Positions 8,222-16,460 of a stretch of 35,893 nt of DNA are shown in pieces (positions within the stretch are counted from its first letter, which is position 1; every line of letters begins with the position of its first letter). A program made the translations under genes and the position numbers. Location of the stretch: assembly GCA_003235365.1 (NCBI GenBank), contig QJWJ01000471.1:1-35893 (forward strand), given 5' to 3'. The notes beneath the pieces are model-generated. The model saw only the letters and a list, made by a program, of their open reading frames with translations. It was not told where the DNA came from and ran no database searches. The stretch is from Deltaproteobacteria bacterium. Lineage in GTDB: Bacteria; Myxococcota_A; Polyangia; Polyangiales; Polyangiaceae.

Positions 8222-10516
8222 CTACTCACCCGCCGAGTACTTCACGCGCTGGAGCTGCCGACGAAACTGTTTCATCTCTTCCAACGCGGACTTGGCTAGC
8301 TCGACGTCCCGTACCAGGTTGTCGTTCTCGTCGGGATCCTTCACGAGATCGTAAATCCCCATCGGGCGCAACTTGCTGGTGATGATCTTTCGCCCGTCGC
8401 GGTTGATGAATCCCTGTCGTTCGGGCACGAAGGGCCCCCCCGGCATGTCGATGAAGATGGGTTTCACCTCAGGCGTGTAGCCGGGGGGAAGCACCACGTC
8501 GCGGAGCATCGATTCGCCGCTGAGGAAATCGTCGTCCCCGCGCCCTGGCGGATCCACACCGTAGAGCTCGAGCACGGTGGGCGCCAAGTCGATCAGGCTA
8601 CGACGAACGTCAATGCGATGCGGCTCGACTCCCGGCACGTAGATCATCAAGGGAACGTGAACCAACACGTCCCAAATCTCGAACCCGTGCCGATTCATCC
8701 CGTGCTCGTCGAACGCTTCACCGTGGTCGCTGGTGACGATGATCGCCGTGCGATCTGCGAAACTGCTCGCGGCGATGGCATCGACGACCCTACCCACGTG
8801 GTGGTCGGTAAACGCCACTTCGCCGTCGTACAGATCACGTTGGCTGTCACCGAAGGCAAAATCGTCGTGTTTCACGTACTCGGCGTGCGGGTCGAGATAG
8901 TGCACCCACATGAAGAAGCGTTTGGACGCGAGTCGCGGATCCTGAAGGTGTCCGACCGCAGCGTCGCTGAGTTTGTCGCTGTTGACGGTCCGATCCCCCT
9001 CGCCCTGCCGCTCTTCGGGCATGGCCGACATGTCCAAGATGTCGAACCCGCGCCCCAGGCCGGTGTTCTCCTTGAAGTACCAGTGCCCTTGCACGCCAAC
9101 GGTGAATACCCCGACGGATTGCAGGCGTTCTTGCAGCATCTTGTCGATCGGCTCGTAGATGCTGAAATGACGTGTTCCGCGATGCGTCTCGCTGCCGTAA
9201 CGGCCAATCAGCGTCGGGCCGAGGCTCTTGGCGGTGTACGAGGCAAGCGCGTAAGCCTTGTCGAAGTAGACCGAGCGCGCTGCGAGGGCATCGATGTTCG
9301 GCGTGATCTTGCGTGGATACCCCGTAAAACCGATGTCTTTGCGCAGGGTGTCGACGGTGATCAACACGACGTTGAGATCCTTCGGGATCACTGCGGCGCC
9401 CGTCGCGGCGGCCGAAGGCACGGCTGCGCTGGCCACCGCCGTCGCCTTGGGAGCGGGTGCGTAGGGCTCGGCGTCGCTGCCACTGCAGTCCTCGTCGATT
9501 CCGTTGCCGGGGACGTCATCGGCGGTGGGATTCACGTTCGCGGAGCCGTCATCGCAATCGCCGCCGCCGAATCGCCCGGCAAAGCCGTCCCGATCTCGGT
9601 CGGACAACGAGCGCAGCACGGTCAATGCGCTCTTGGCCAACCCCGTCGTGCGCTCCGTCGCGAGCCCGAGCGCCGTATCGTCGAGCCACCGGCTGGATGC
9701 TACGGTCGCAGCGCTCCCCGCAAGCGCGGCAACCAACGTGACCGCCAAGGGCAAGCGCGCCAGCAAGTTCGGCGATTGAAACGCGCCGACGGCGATCAGC
9801 AGCAGGTAAGCCGGCGCGCGTAGGTCCAACTCCTGCCGCCGCAACACGCCGAACATGTCCGTCGCACCACCCGCACCGCTCGTCGAACCGAGCTGGGCAA
9901 GCACGACCACGACGAGCACGGCGGCCAGGCTCGCCCCGAGCGCGACCTGACTCGGCCGCAACGAATCCGGGACCCAGCGACTGACCCAGGCAGCGAGCTT
10001 GCGAAGCGCCGCGACCATCAACAGCCCGCCGAGAACCGACGTCAGCGCCGCCACGGCTAGAGGCGACGGGCCTTCCGAAGACGACAGAAGCGCATCGAGG
10101 TTCACCCTCGCAGTCGACAGCAGCCAGACTGGGAACGTCAGCACGAGCGCGGCAGCAAAGACCACTGCGACTCGACGCCGAGCAACTGGCAGCGTATCCC
10201 AATGGCGAACCCCCAAGACGCCGGTCCGGTCCAGCGGCGAAAGCCACACCGCCAGCACGCCGACCGCCACCCCAACGGCCAACGCAAACGGAAACACGGT
10301 ACCAAACGCCGTCAGGCCTCCAACGGAACCATCGTATTCGCTGGCCATCGACCGGCCTTCGAAGAACGCGACCAGCGCGCACGCGATCGCGGCCCCCATG
10401 CAGGAAGCCACGACGCGACGCAACCACGTGCGGGGCCCGTCGCCGCTGCGCTCCGGGGCTGACGCTGCATGTGATCGAAGGGGGGTCTTTTCGGAGTGTC
10501 TCTGCTGTTCACTCAT
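8222..10516 (-). CDS. Membrane alkaline-phosphatase-superfamily (sulfatase/phosphotransferase-like) enzyme with MopE-type insert
   Basis: 764 residues from ATG 10516. The N-terminal 300 residues hold several membrane segments (around 40-55, 72-93, 115-135, 152-172, 196-212, 236-268). Residues about 306-348 are a MopE-type putative metal-binding motif, DRDRDGFAGRFGGGDCDDGS followed by an Asp-rich GIDEDCSGSD, then a Pro/Ala linker. From about 380 comes a sulfatase-fold domain: metal ligand D389 in LITVDTLR, HxD-type residues, and DHGEAFDEHG at about 597. The classical C-x-P-S-R formylglycine motif is absent; the site reads SYTAKSLGPTLIG with Thr428 in the nucleophile position. That fits a phosphoglycerol or phosphoethanolamine transferase or phosphatase better than a sulfatase. 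The catalytic part should face the periplasm. The start overlaps the xerC stop by 8 bases. Confidence 0.88.
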   Translation of the reverse strand: MSEQQRHSEKTPLRSHAASAPERSGDGPRTWLRRVVASCMGAAIACALVAFFEGRSMASEYDGSVGGLTAFGTVFPFALAVGVAVGVLAVWLSPLDRTGVLGVRHWDTLPVARRRVAVVFAAALVLTFPVWLLSTARVNLDALLSSSEGPSPLAVAALTSVLGGLLMVAALRKLAAWVSRWVPDSLRPSQVALGASLAAVLVVVVLAQLGSTSGAGGATDMFGVLRRQELDLRAPAYLLLIAVGAFQSPNLLARLPLAVTLVAALAGSAATVASSRWLDDTALGLATERTTGLAKSALTVLRSLSDRDRDGFAGRFGGGDCDDGSANVNPTADDVPGNGIDEDCSGSDAEPYAPAPKATAVASAAVPSAAATGAAVIPKDLNVVLITVDTLRKDIGFTGYPRKITPNIDALAARSVYFDKAYALASYTAKSLGPTLIGRYGSETHRGTRHFSIYEPIDKMLQERLQSVGVFTVGVQGHWYFKENTGLGRGFDILDMSAMPEERQGEGDRTVNSDKLSDAAVGHLQDPRLASKRFFMWVHYLDPHAEYVKHDDFAFGDSQRDLYDGEVAFTDHHVGRVVDAIAASSFADRTAIIVTSDHGEAFDEHGMNRHGFEIWDVLVHVPLMIYVPGVEPHRIDVRRSLIDLAPTVLELYGVDPPGRGDDDFLSGESMLRDVVLPPGYTPEVKPIFIDMPGGPFVPERQGFINRDGRKIITSKLRPMGIYDLVKDPDENDNLVRDVELAKSALEEMKQFRRQLQRVKYSAGE

Positions 10517-11474
10517 GGTGGTCGTTTGCACGACCGTTCGTCGTGCCGTGCTGGGCCAGCGGATGACTGCGGTCGTAGCTGGCGGTCAGTTGCTGCAGCG
10601 AAAGGTGGGTGTAGCGCTGCGTGGTGGAGAGACTACTGTGGCCCAGAAACTCCTGGATCACTCGCAGGTCGGCTCCCCCTTCGAGCATGTGAGTCGCGCA
10701 AGAGTGGCGCAGGGCGTGGGGGTGCAGATCGGCACGGCCCGCGCCGAGGGCGCCATATCGGTGAACCAACTTCTGCACGCTGCGCACGCCGAGACGTCCA
10801 CCGCGCTGGTTGAGAAGCAGGGCGCGCGGGTCGATCGCGCCGGTTTTCGGATGGCAAAACGAAGAACGCACACCGAGATACTCCGAAAGGGCCCTCAGTG
10901 CTGGTCGCCCCAGAGGAACCCGGCGCTCCTTGTTGCCCTTGCCCACGACACGCAACGACTCGTCCCGCACATCGATGCTCGCGATGTCGAGCCCCACCAA
11001 CTCGCTCACACGCACCCCACACCCGTACAACAGCTCCAGCAGCAACGCGTCACGCGCGCGCACCGTGGCGGCCATGGGCGTGCTCGCGGGGGCCTCGACG
11101 ACCTGTGCCGCAGAATGTGCACTGAGGAACGCCGGGAGGCGTGAACCGAGTTTGGGGGTGTCGACCCATTCAGCCGGGTTGTCAGGCGCCGTCCCGTCGC
11201 GTTGGAGATATCGAAAAAAGGTGCGCACGCAAGCCAACTTGCGCGCGATCGATTCGGGTTGCAGCTCGCGCGCCAGGTGCCCAAGCCACGCTCGCAGCAG
11301 TAGCTTGTCGACGGCCACCAGCTGTGGCGCGTCCAGCTGACGACGCTGCTGCAGGAAATCTCGAAGCTGGGTCAAGTCGCGCTCGTACGCCAAAACCGTG
11401 TTCGGCGACAAGCGGCGTTCACCGCGCAAGTGAGCCACGAAACGCTCAATCGCGGCGTCCAGCGACATGCCCAT
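10509..11474 (-). CDS. xerC: Tyrosine recombinase, XerC/XerD type
   Basis: Site-specific recombinase that normally resolves chromosome dimers at dif together with a partner Xer protein. The 321-residue product has an N-terminal SAM-like core-binding domain (RFVAHLRGERRLSPNTVLAY, about 10-90) and a catalytic domain with the full set of active-site residues: R155 in GVRVSELVGL, K179 in VVGKGNKERRVPL, H253 and R256 in HPHALRHSCATHML, H279 in FLGHSSLSTTQ and the nucleophile Y288 in RYTHL. The start is ATG 11474, supported by AGGAGG at 11486-11491, which overlaps the stop codon of the gene before it. Its own stop overlaps the start of the membrane enzyme downstream. A C-terminal tail of about 20 residues beyond the family core is Asn/His-rich. 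XerC rather than XerD is a guess from motif details. Confidence 0.92.
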   Translation of the reverse strand: MGMSLDAAIERFVAHLRGERRLSPNTVLAYERDLTQLRDFLQQRRQLDAPQLVAVDKLLLRAWLGHLARELQPESIARKLACVRTFFRYLQRDGTAPDNPAEWVDTPKLGSRLPAFLSAHSAAQVVEAPASTPMAATVRARDALLLELLYGCGVRVSELVGLDIASIDVRDESLRVVGKGNKERRVPLGRPALRALSEYLGVRSSFCHPKTGAIDPRALLLNQRGGRLGVRSVQKLVHRYGALGAGRADLHPHALRHSCATHMLEGGADLRVIQEFLGHSSLSTTQRYTHLSLQQLTASYDRSHPLAQHGTTNGRANDHHE

Positions 11475-11489
11475 GGCCTTGCCTGCCTC

Positions 11490-12110
11490 CTAGGCGCCCA
11501 GCGCCGCGAAAACCCAAAGGAATAGTCCCGCCGCCCCAGCAGCCACCGCCCAGACCGCATGGCCCACCTCGCGCCGAGTGAGCAGCGTCCAACCAGAGAG
11601 GACCATCAGTAGCAGTGCCAGACTCGTGGCGGCGCGGAACGTCGGCTGGGGCGCCACCTCAGTCGCGTAGCCCTCCGCGAGCGACGGCACATCCGCCGAA
11701 TCCTCGTCGGCAGCGTTGTCGGCCCTCGGCAACAATCGAACGATGCCCGCATTCGCCTGCGCCAGCGGCGCGTCGTCGACCGACCACGGGTGGCGCGTTT
11801 CGTTCAACGCCCCACGCAGCGCGCCCCAAGCACGCAAGGCGGTACGCGTGCGGCCACTCGCCTCAGCTCCCACGGCGATGGCGATCAAACGCTCGCGAGC
11901 GCGCCCAACGTGGGGGCCATAGGGCAAGTACCATCCCATGGCTTCTCGAGCAGCGTCGATGGACAGCCCCAGCTCACCCCGGTCGAAGGCAGCGTCGCTT
12001 CGGTCCATCGCGTCGCTCCCGCGATGGTGAGTGCGCAAAACCAACAACGAGCACAGCAGTAACGCGGCCAGAGTTCCCAAAGCAATTCGTCGAGCAATCG
12101 GCAAGTCCAC
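11490..12110 (-). CDS. Hypothetical membrane protein
   Basis: Not recognised. 206 residues starting at GTG 12110, with AGAGG at 12116-12120 as a well-placed ribosome binding site. There is an N-terminal membrane anchor (IALGTLAALLLCSLLVL, about 9-26), then a roughly 125-residue soluble region of helical character (AAFDRGELGLSIDAAREAMG, ARERLIAIAVGAEASGRTRT) that could be a degenerate TPR-like pair. Two closely spaced C-terminal membrane helices follow (TSLALLLMVLSGWTLL and AVWAVAAGAAGLFLWVFAAL). The gene starts 10 bases after the stop of the ABC permease and ends 15 bases before xerC, so the three are probably one transcript. Because it follows an ABC-2 permease it may be an accessory membrane protein; that is inference. 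Confidence 0.75.
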   Translation of the reverse strand: MDLPIARRIALGTLAALLLCSLLVLRTHHRGSDAMDRSDAAFDRGELGLSIDAAREAMGWYLPYGPHVGRARERLIAIAVGAEASGRTRTALRAWGALRGALNETRHPWSVDDAPLAQANAGIVRLLPRADNAADEDSADVPSLAEGYATEVAPQPTFRAATSLALLLMVLSGWTLLTRREVGHAVWAVAAGAAGLFLWVFAALGA

Positions 12111-12119
12111 GTAAACCTC

Positions 12120-13049
12120 TTACAAAAAGTCACGCCGTTGAAAGATCAAACCGGCGACGACGAGTAACCCTACGCTCCACGCTAGCGATTGCCCGGCGGC
12201 CAGCGCGAGATACTCCCCGAGCCCGACGTCCGCTGCTTGGCCGCTGAGTAAGGGTCGGGGCGGCACGTAGACCATGAGATTGGGGAAGATCACCGACAGC
12301 CAAGCGCCCAACTCGTGGATGGCAGAACCGAAGACCCGCTCGGGCAGTTTCGCAAGCGTGTCGGCGGAACGCCCCACCAAGAACACGCCAAAAGTGAACA
12401 GCGCAGTCAGAAAGGGACTCGAGAACGCCGAGAACAACAGCGCAACTGCCGCCACGATGGCCACTTCGAGCACGGTCAACACTGCTGAACTGAGCACCAC
12501 GAGTCGATCGTCCGGCGCTGCGGATGCGAGCGACCAGCTGACGACGAGCAGCAGCGGCGCCCAAATCAGAGGCAAGTACGTGCGCCCGCTCGTCCAGAAA
12601 CGGGCGACCAGCACCCCGCCCCCGACACTGCCGAGCAGAATGAGCACGGGAAGCAACGCCGACTCCGTCACGACGAACCGAAGCGACAGCATGAGCACCG
12701 CGCTGTCGGCAGCGACGAACACGACGAGCGTCAGCACGGTCCCCAGGTACTTACCGAGCAGGTACTGGCCACGGGACAACGGCCGCGTCAAGATCGGAAA
12801 CAGAGTCTTGAGCTCGAGCTCACGATACAACCCCGTAGCGCCCATGACGATGGCTACGATGATGCCGAACACGCTCACCGTGAACGCGCCGACGTCACTG
12901 ACGACTCGCAGTCCGTTCTTCGACGCGTACTGAGCCACGACCAGCGCGTACAGTGCCGACCCGACTGCCATCGCGAACAGCCCGTGGAGGATTCTCGCGC
13001 GCACCGCTTCTCGGTACGTGTTGAGCATCAGAACGAACACTTTGGCCAC
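12120..13049 (-). CDS. ABC-2 type transporter permease
   Basis: 309-residue integral membrane protein of the ABC-2 permease family, with an N-terminal VLMLNTYREAVRARILHGL amphipathic segment typical of the family. About six membrane helices follow, including AFTVSVFGIIVAIVMGATGLY, LVVFVAADSAVLMLSL, LLPVLILLGSVGGGVLVA, VAIVAAVALLFSAF, FLTALFTFGVFLVG and the C-terminal SLAWSVGLLVVAGLIF. The segment ELELKTLFPILTRPLSRGQYLLGKYLG is the characteristic cytoplasmic loop of this family. I chose GTG 13049 (MAKVFVLMLNTY); ATG 13028 is an alternative, and the frame further upstream is open but unrelated. No ATP-binding subunit is in the window, so its partner must be encoded elsewhere or upstream of this stretch. 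It heads the permease-membrane protein-xerC unit. Confidence 0.85.
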   Translation of the reverse strand: MAKVFVLMLNTYREAVRARILHGLFAMAVGSALYALVVAQYASKNGLRVVSDVGAFTVSVFGIIVAIVMGATGLYRELELKTLFPILTRPLSRGQYLLGKYLGTVLTLVVFVAADSAVLMLSLRFVVTESALLPVLILLGSVGGGVLVARFWTSGRTYLPLIWAPLLLVVSWSLASAAPDDRLVVLSSAVLTVLEVAIVAAVALLFSAFSSPFLTALFTFGVFLVGRSADTLAKLPERVFGSAIHELGAWLSVIFPNLMVYVPPRPLLSGQAADVGLGEYLALAAGQSLAWSVGLLVVAGLIFQRRDFL

Positions 13050-13082
13050 GGGCCCGGTTCTAGACCGTGCGGACTGACCGTG

Positions 13083-13126
13083 CAAAGAAACGGACGAAGC
13101 GCAGCACCCCTCGCGGTGCGGCTTCG
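13083..13126 (-). terminator. Rho-independent terminator after the GH5 gene
   Basis: Read on the minus strand, CGAAGC and GCACC pair with GGTGC and GCTTCG (13095-13126) to make a hairpin broken by a small internal loop. It is followed by TCCGTTTCTTTG, a T-rich tract. It starts six bases after the GH5 stop codon. If it works, the glycanase gene is transcribed separately from the ABC permease that lies next on the same strand. Confidence 0.55.
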
Positions 13127-13132
13127 CCGCGG

Positions 13133-14467
13133 TCACCCCCCATCGGCGCGAGGTGCCGCGTCGATGACGGGGGGCGTCCCGGCTTCGTTCGGCGTCGGCA
13201 CGATGGCCGCCGCATCGGACCGCGGCGCGGGGCCGGCATCGAAGGACTGCAGCACGGGACCAGCGTCGGGCGCCCCACTGGCTGCGCCCCCGTCGGAAGC
13301 CGCACCCGCGTCGGTGCTTTGGGCAGGGGTCGAGGTGGCAGCAGTTGCTGCCAGCTTCTCGACCACGTAGGGACCGTGACCTTGCAGCCAGTTGGCATCC
13401 CATCCCCCGTTGCGAGGGGCATTGGGTTTCAACAAACACGACCCTTCGAGGCAATCGTCGAGCTTCCACGCTGCCCAACTGATCCAGTTGGCCTTCATGA
13501 AGTCGTGCCAAGCGTCCGACTCGTCGAGGCACAGCGTCGTGTCGGTCACACCGCCACCTGCGTCGGTCGCTCCCCACTCGGTGACGAACAGGGGGATCCC
13601 CATGTCGAGCGCGACTTGCGCCTTGTCTCGGAGCCAGGAGTCGTGGGTGCAAGCGTAGAAGTGAAGGGTGTACATCAGATTGTCACCCGCGACGGGATCC
13701 ATCGCTGCCTCGTCGACGTTCTGCGACCAGAACGGAGTACCGAGAATGATCACGCCGTTCGGGTCTTCGGCGCGAATCGTCTTCACCAGCGTCTCGTGAT
13801 AGGGCTTGATGTCGTTCGGCCAATCGAAACGTTCTTCGGCACCGAACACTCCGGGGACCGGCTCGTTGAACACTTCGTAAATGACGTGCGGGTCGTCCTT
13901 GTACTTGGACGCCATCTCGCTGAAGAACTCTTGCGACAGGTCGACGCTGTCCATCGCAAAATGGTCGTGCCAATCGATCACGACGTACACACCGAGCTTC
14001 TTGGCATTGCTCACGATGGTCTCGACCTCGCGGGTCATCCCCTTCGGGCTCGTCAGATAGCCACCGCTGGCAGGCTGTCGTTCGCCGTCCTTGACGCCCA
14101 TCGCGGCCCGGATCAACGACACGCCCCAGTTGTCGCGCATCCACTGCAACGCGGCGAAGTTGGACGCATAGCCGCTGTTCTCCCAGTTGAGCCACATGCT
14201 GCTGACACCACGTAACTGCACGGGTTCGCCGTGTTCGTCGACGAGGCGCGTACCTTCGACGTGGAGCCTGCCGTGGATGCCAACCGGTGTCTGCTCGAAC
14301 GGCGTCGTGTCGGGAAGCGACTGGGGCTCGGACGCAGGGACGCCCGTGACTGGGTCGACCGGTCCGAGATCGGATTGTCGGGACCCAGACCCTTTCGAAC
14401 AACCGAAGGTCAGAGCGGTGACGGCAAGGAGCAGAGCGGGAGGAAGTGAACTGAGACGATGGTGCAT
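13133..14467 (-). CDS. GH5-family glycoside hydrolase lipoprotein (endoglucanase-like)
   Basis: 444 residues from ATG 14467. The signal sequence MHHRLSSLPPALLLAVTALT ends in a lipobox before C23, so the enzyme should be a surface or periplasmic lipoprotein. Residues about 62-335 form a GH5 (beta/alpha)8 barrel of the GH5_2 cellulase type: LRGVSSMWLNW, the acid/base E202 in YEVFNEPV, the active-site HFYACTH strand and the nucleophile E297 in LFVTEWGATD. It probably cleaves beta-1,4-glucan or a related glycan. The last 75 residues are a low-complexity Ala/Asp/Gly tail with DAG repeats and no binding module. No good Shine-Dalgarno sequence is seen. A terminator lies just downstream. Confidence 0.92.
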   Translation of the reverse strand: MHHRLSSLPPALLLAVTALTFGCSKGSGSRQSDLGPVDPVTGVPASEPQSLPDTTPFEQTPVGIHGRLHVEGTRLVDEHGEPVQLRGVSSMWLNWENSGYASNFAALQWMRDNWGVSLIRAAMGVKDGERQPASGGYLTSPKGMTREVETIVSNAKKLGVYVVIDWHDHFAMDSVDLSQEFFSEMASKYKDDPHVIYEVFNEPVPGVFGAEERFDWPNDIKPYHETLVKTIRAEDPNGVIILGTPFWSQNVDEAAMDPVAGDNLMYTLHFYACTHDSWLRDKAQVALDMGIPLFVTEWGATDAGGGVTDTTLCLDESDAWHDFMKANWISWAAWKLDDCLEGSCLLKPNAPRNGGWDANWLQGHGPYVVEKLAATAATSTPAQSTDAGAASDGGAASGAPDAGPVLQSFDAGPAPRSDAAAIVPTPNEAGTPPVIDAAPRADGG

Positions 14468-15009
14468 TCGAAAAACGTGAAGTGAACGACCCGAGGGCGG
14501 CTGCGGTCGGCGGTCCGTCATTCGGCACGATCGAGGACCATCAGCGTGTCGGCAACGAGTACCACGTTAGCAGCGCGGCGATGCCGACACAGACGTTCGA
14601 AGCGCCTCGAATGGACCATCGACGTGATGATCGCACCTCGGGCAATCAAAACGATCGCGCCCGTCCTGATCCCACGGCATCAAGTACTGGTGCAACGCTA
14701 CAGTATTTCCGTCCGTCGAAGCTTACGGAAACGGACGTCGTTCGATGTGCCAATTCGGGTAGCCACCGGCGCTCGTGAACCGGCGACCAGCGCTGCGATA
14801 CGGGTATTCGCCGCATTTCGAGCCAGAAATCTCACGAATTCGGACGTACCGACTGTCACGACATGGTGTGACAACCGACTGTTCGCCCCCGTCACTGGGC
14901 CAGTAGTTCTCCCATGAGGAGTATGTTACGCAGGCGGGAGGCGGAGGTGGCTCGCTCTGGTGCGCAGACGAGATCGCGGCTCCGTCACATCTACTGAAGG
15001 AAGACGCCG
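14468..15009. other. Long intergenic region between divergent genes
   Basis: 542 bases between the divergent GH5 and lipoprotein genes must hold both promoters. I could not fix convincing -35/-10 pairs. The sequence from about 14640 to 14900 has more A and T than the surrounding genes. One minus-strand frame here stays open from inside the next gene down to 14723 and would read as Tyr/Trp/Cys-containing protein (for example TYSSWENYW and YVRIREISGSKCGEY), but it has no start codon of its own. I do not call it a gene. Confidence 0.6.
14707..14737. repeat. Nested inverted repeats in the GH5/lipoprotein intergenic region
   Basis: CGTCCGT (14710-14716) is matched by ACGGACG (14731-14737), and the overlapping TTCCGT (14707-14712) by ACGGAA (14725-14730). 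The two are mutually exclusive hairpins or a pair of half-sites for a dimeric regulator. It lies 240-273 bases from both neighbouring start codons. No family can be assigned. Confidence 0.35.
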
Positions 15010-16443
15010 ATGAAGAAATCTCTCCTGATCGCCCTACTCCCGCTGCTTCCGAGCTGTGCGCCACCGGCTTCGGCCCCGCCGCCACAAGCCCCGGAAGCAC
15101 CGGCACAACCGGCGCCACCCGCTCCCGCTCCCGAAGCGGCGCCGCAACCGGCCGCCGCTGCAGAAACCCCCGAGGCCGCTCCAGCTGCGGAGCCAGAAGC
15201 ACAACAGTTGGCGTCAGCGCTTCATGAGCACGCCCTGCTCCAGGAGCAAGTCGGGTTCTACGCCGTGCTGACTCCCCCCGGCTACGACGATCCGGCAAAC
15301 GCCAAGCAGAAGTATCCGATCGTCGTGCTGCTGCCGTCCGCCGGCGCTACCGAAGCAGAAACAGCCAAAAAGGCCGACGCACTCGGACGAGACGGAGTGA
15401 TCTACGTCATTCCCCGAGCGCCCTACCCCAGCAGCACCGAAGGCTACACCGCGAGCCCCGCCTTCCCCCAGACCTGGGGGCAGCCCGGCACCGAGACCTT
15501 CCCCCAGAAAGACGTCGACAGTCTCAAGCTGTCAAAACTCTACACGGCGCAGATTGCCAGCGCACTCAAAGACGCTCGCAAGCGATACCGCACCGCCTGG
15601 GGCAAGGTCACGGTGTATGGCGAGGGTGAAGGCGGAACCTACGCCCACAATTTCGCTGCGCACCAGCCGTGGTTGGTCAAAGCGTACTTCGCCTCGGGTG
15701 GTCAGTACGATGAAACCACCGAGGGCAAGTCGGGCGCAGCTCAGGTGCAGGGCCTGAAGTCGAACAAGATCTCGGCGATGCTGGTTCACGCCGAAGCCGA
15801 TCCGACTGCGAAGGTGGACTCGGCAAAGAAGCTGGACGAATTGCTCACCAAACACCGCGTGGACCACGAGCTGTCGTTGATCCAGGGCTCCAGCCCGGTG
15901 TTGACCGCAGAACTTCGCGACAAGGCCAAGCGTTTCGTCCGACACCACTGCTGCGGCGAGCCGCTCGAAGCTCCGCCGCCCGCAGCACCGGCGCCTGCAC
16001 CGGCTGCTGCTAAGCCGGCACCCGCACCGGCTGGGGCGAAACCGGCGCCCGCTTCACCGGCGGCCCCCGCAAAGCCTGCCACTCCCGCAGCCGCACCAGC
16101 AGCAAAACCCCCTGCACCCGCGAAACCCGCCCCTCCGCCGCCGGTAGCCAAAGCGCCAGCGCCGAAGACGGCACCGGCCACGCCGCCCAAGGCGGCAGCA
16201 CCGCCTGCCGCGAAGGCGGCACCTGCGGCTCGTAGCGAGGACAAGACGGCCGCCAAGGCAGCGCCGCCCAAGACCGCCGACAAGCCCACCGCCGGCAAGG
16301 CGGCACCACCGAAGGACGTGCCCGCCAAAGCGACGGCGCCTGCCAAGCCTGGCGCAGCCAAGCCAGAGGCCGCCAAACCGGCACCTCCGCCCCCAGCAAC
16401 ACCTCCGCCTCCTGCGGCTCCGGCGGCACCGCCCAGCAAGTGA
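15010..16443 (+). CDS. Lipoprotein with inactive-looking alpha/beta-hydrolase domain and Pro/Ala/Lys-rich tail
   Basis: 477 residues; GAAGGAAG at 14996-15003 precedes the ATG. The signal peptide MKKSLLIALLPLLPSC has an imperfect lipobox with C16. A Pro/Ala linker runs to about residue 65. Residues 80-315 resemble the LpqC/PHB-depolymerase-like esterase fold: YPIVVLLPSAG for the first strands and oxyanion loop, VIYVIPRAPYP, and the nucleophile elbow KVTVYGEGEGGTYAHNFA. In that elbow the usual G-x-S-x-G serine is Gly206, so ordinary hydrolase chemistry seems lost. HHCC near 312-315 may be a Cys pair. The last 155 residues are low-complexity Pro/Ala/Lys with PAKPA-like repeats, which could span or bind the cell wall. 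Function unknown; perhaps a binding protein. The fold assignment is by eye. Confidence 0.82.
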   Translation: MKKSLLIALLPLLPSCAPPASAPPPQAPEAPAQPAPPAPAPEAAPQPAAAAETPEAAPAAEPEAQQLASALHEHALLQEQVGFYAVLTPPGYDDPANAKQKYPIVVLLPSAGATEAETAKKADALGRDGVIYVIPRAPYPSSTEGYTASPAFPQTWGQPGTETFPQKDVDSLKLSKLYTAQIASALKDARKRYRTAWGKVTVYGEGEGGTYAHNFAAHQPWLVKAYFASGGQYDETTEGKSGAAQVQGLKSNKISAMLVHAEADPTAKVDSAKKLDELLTKHRVDHELSLIQGSSPVLTAELRDKAKRFVRHHCCGEPLEAPPPAAPAPAPAAAKPAPAPAGAKPAPASPAAPAKPATPAAAPAAKPPAPAKPAPPPPVAKAPAPKTAPATPPKAAAPPAAKAAPAARSEDKTAAKAAPPKTADKPTAGKAAPPKDVPAKATAPAKPGAAKPEAAKPAPPPPATPPPPAAPAAPPSK

Positions 16444-16460
16444 ACGACGCGTGAACGAAA

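Noticed and set aside
8214..8237. Seven-base-pair hairpin CTCGGCG/CGCCGAG between the convergent D-cysteine enzyme and membrane enzyme genes
   Set aside because: Its right arm lies within the coding end of the minus-strand gene and no U tract follows, so I do not call a terminator.
8618..9823. Long plus-strand open frame of 401 codons
   Set aside because: It lies wholly antisense to the membrane sulfatase-fold gene, whose catalytic motifs are intact, and its translation shows no family pattern. High-GC DNA gives such shadows.
8222..10516. Classical arylsulfatase
   Set aside because: The formylglycine motif C/S-x-P-S-R is absent; the site has Thr in SYTAKS, so sulfatase activity should not be assumed.
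13067..14215. Plus-strand open frame of 382 codons
   Set aside because: Antisense to the GH5 gene with intact NEP and TEWG motifs; no start context and no recognisable domain.
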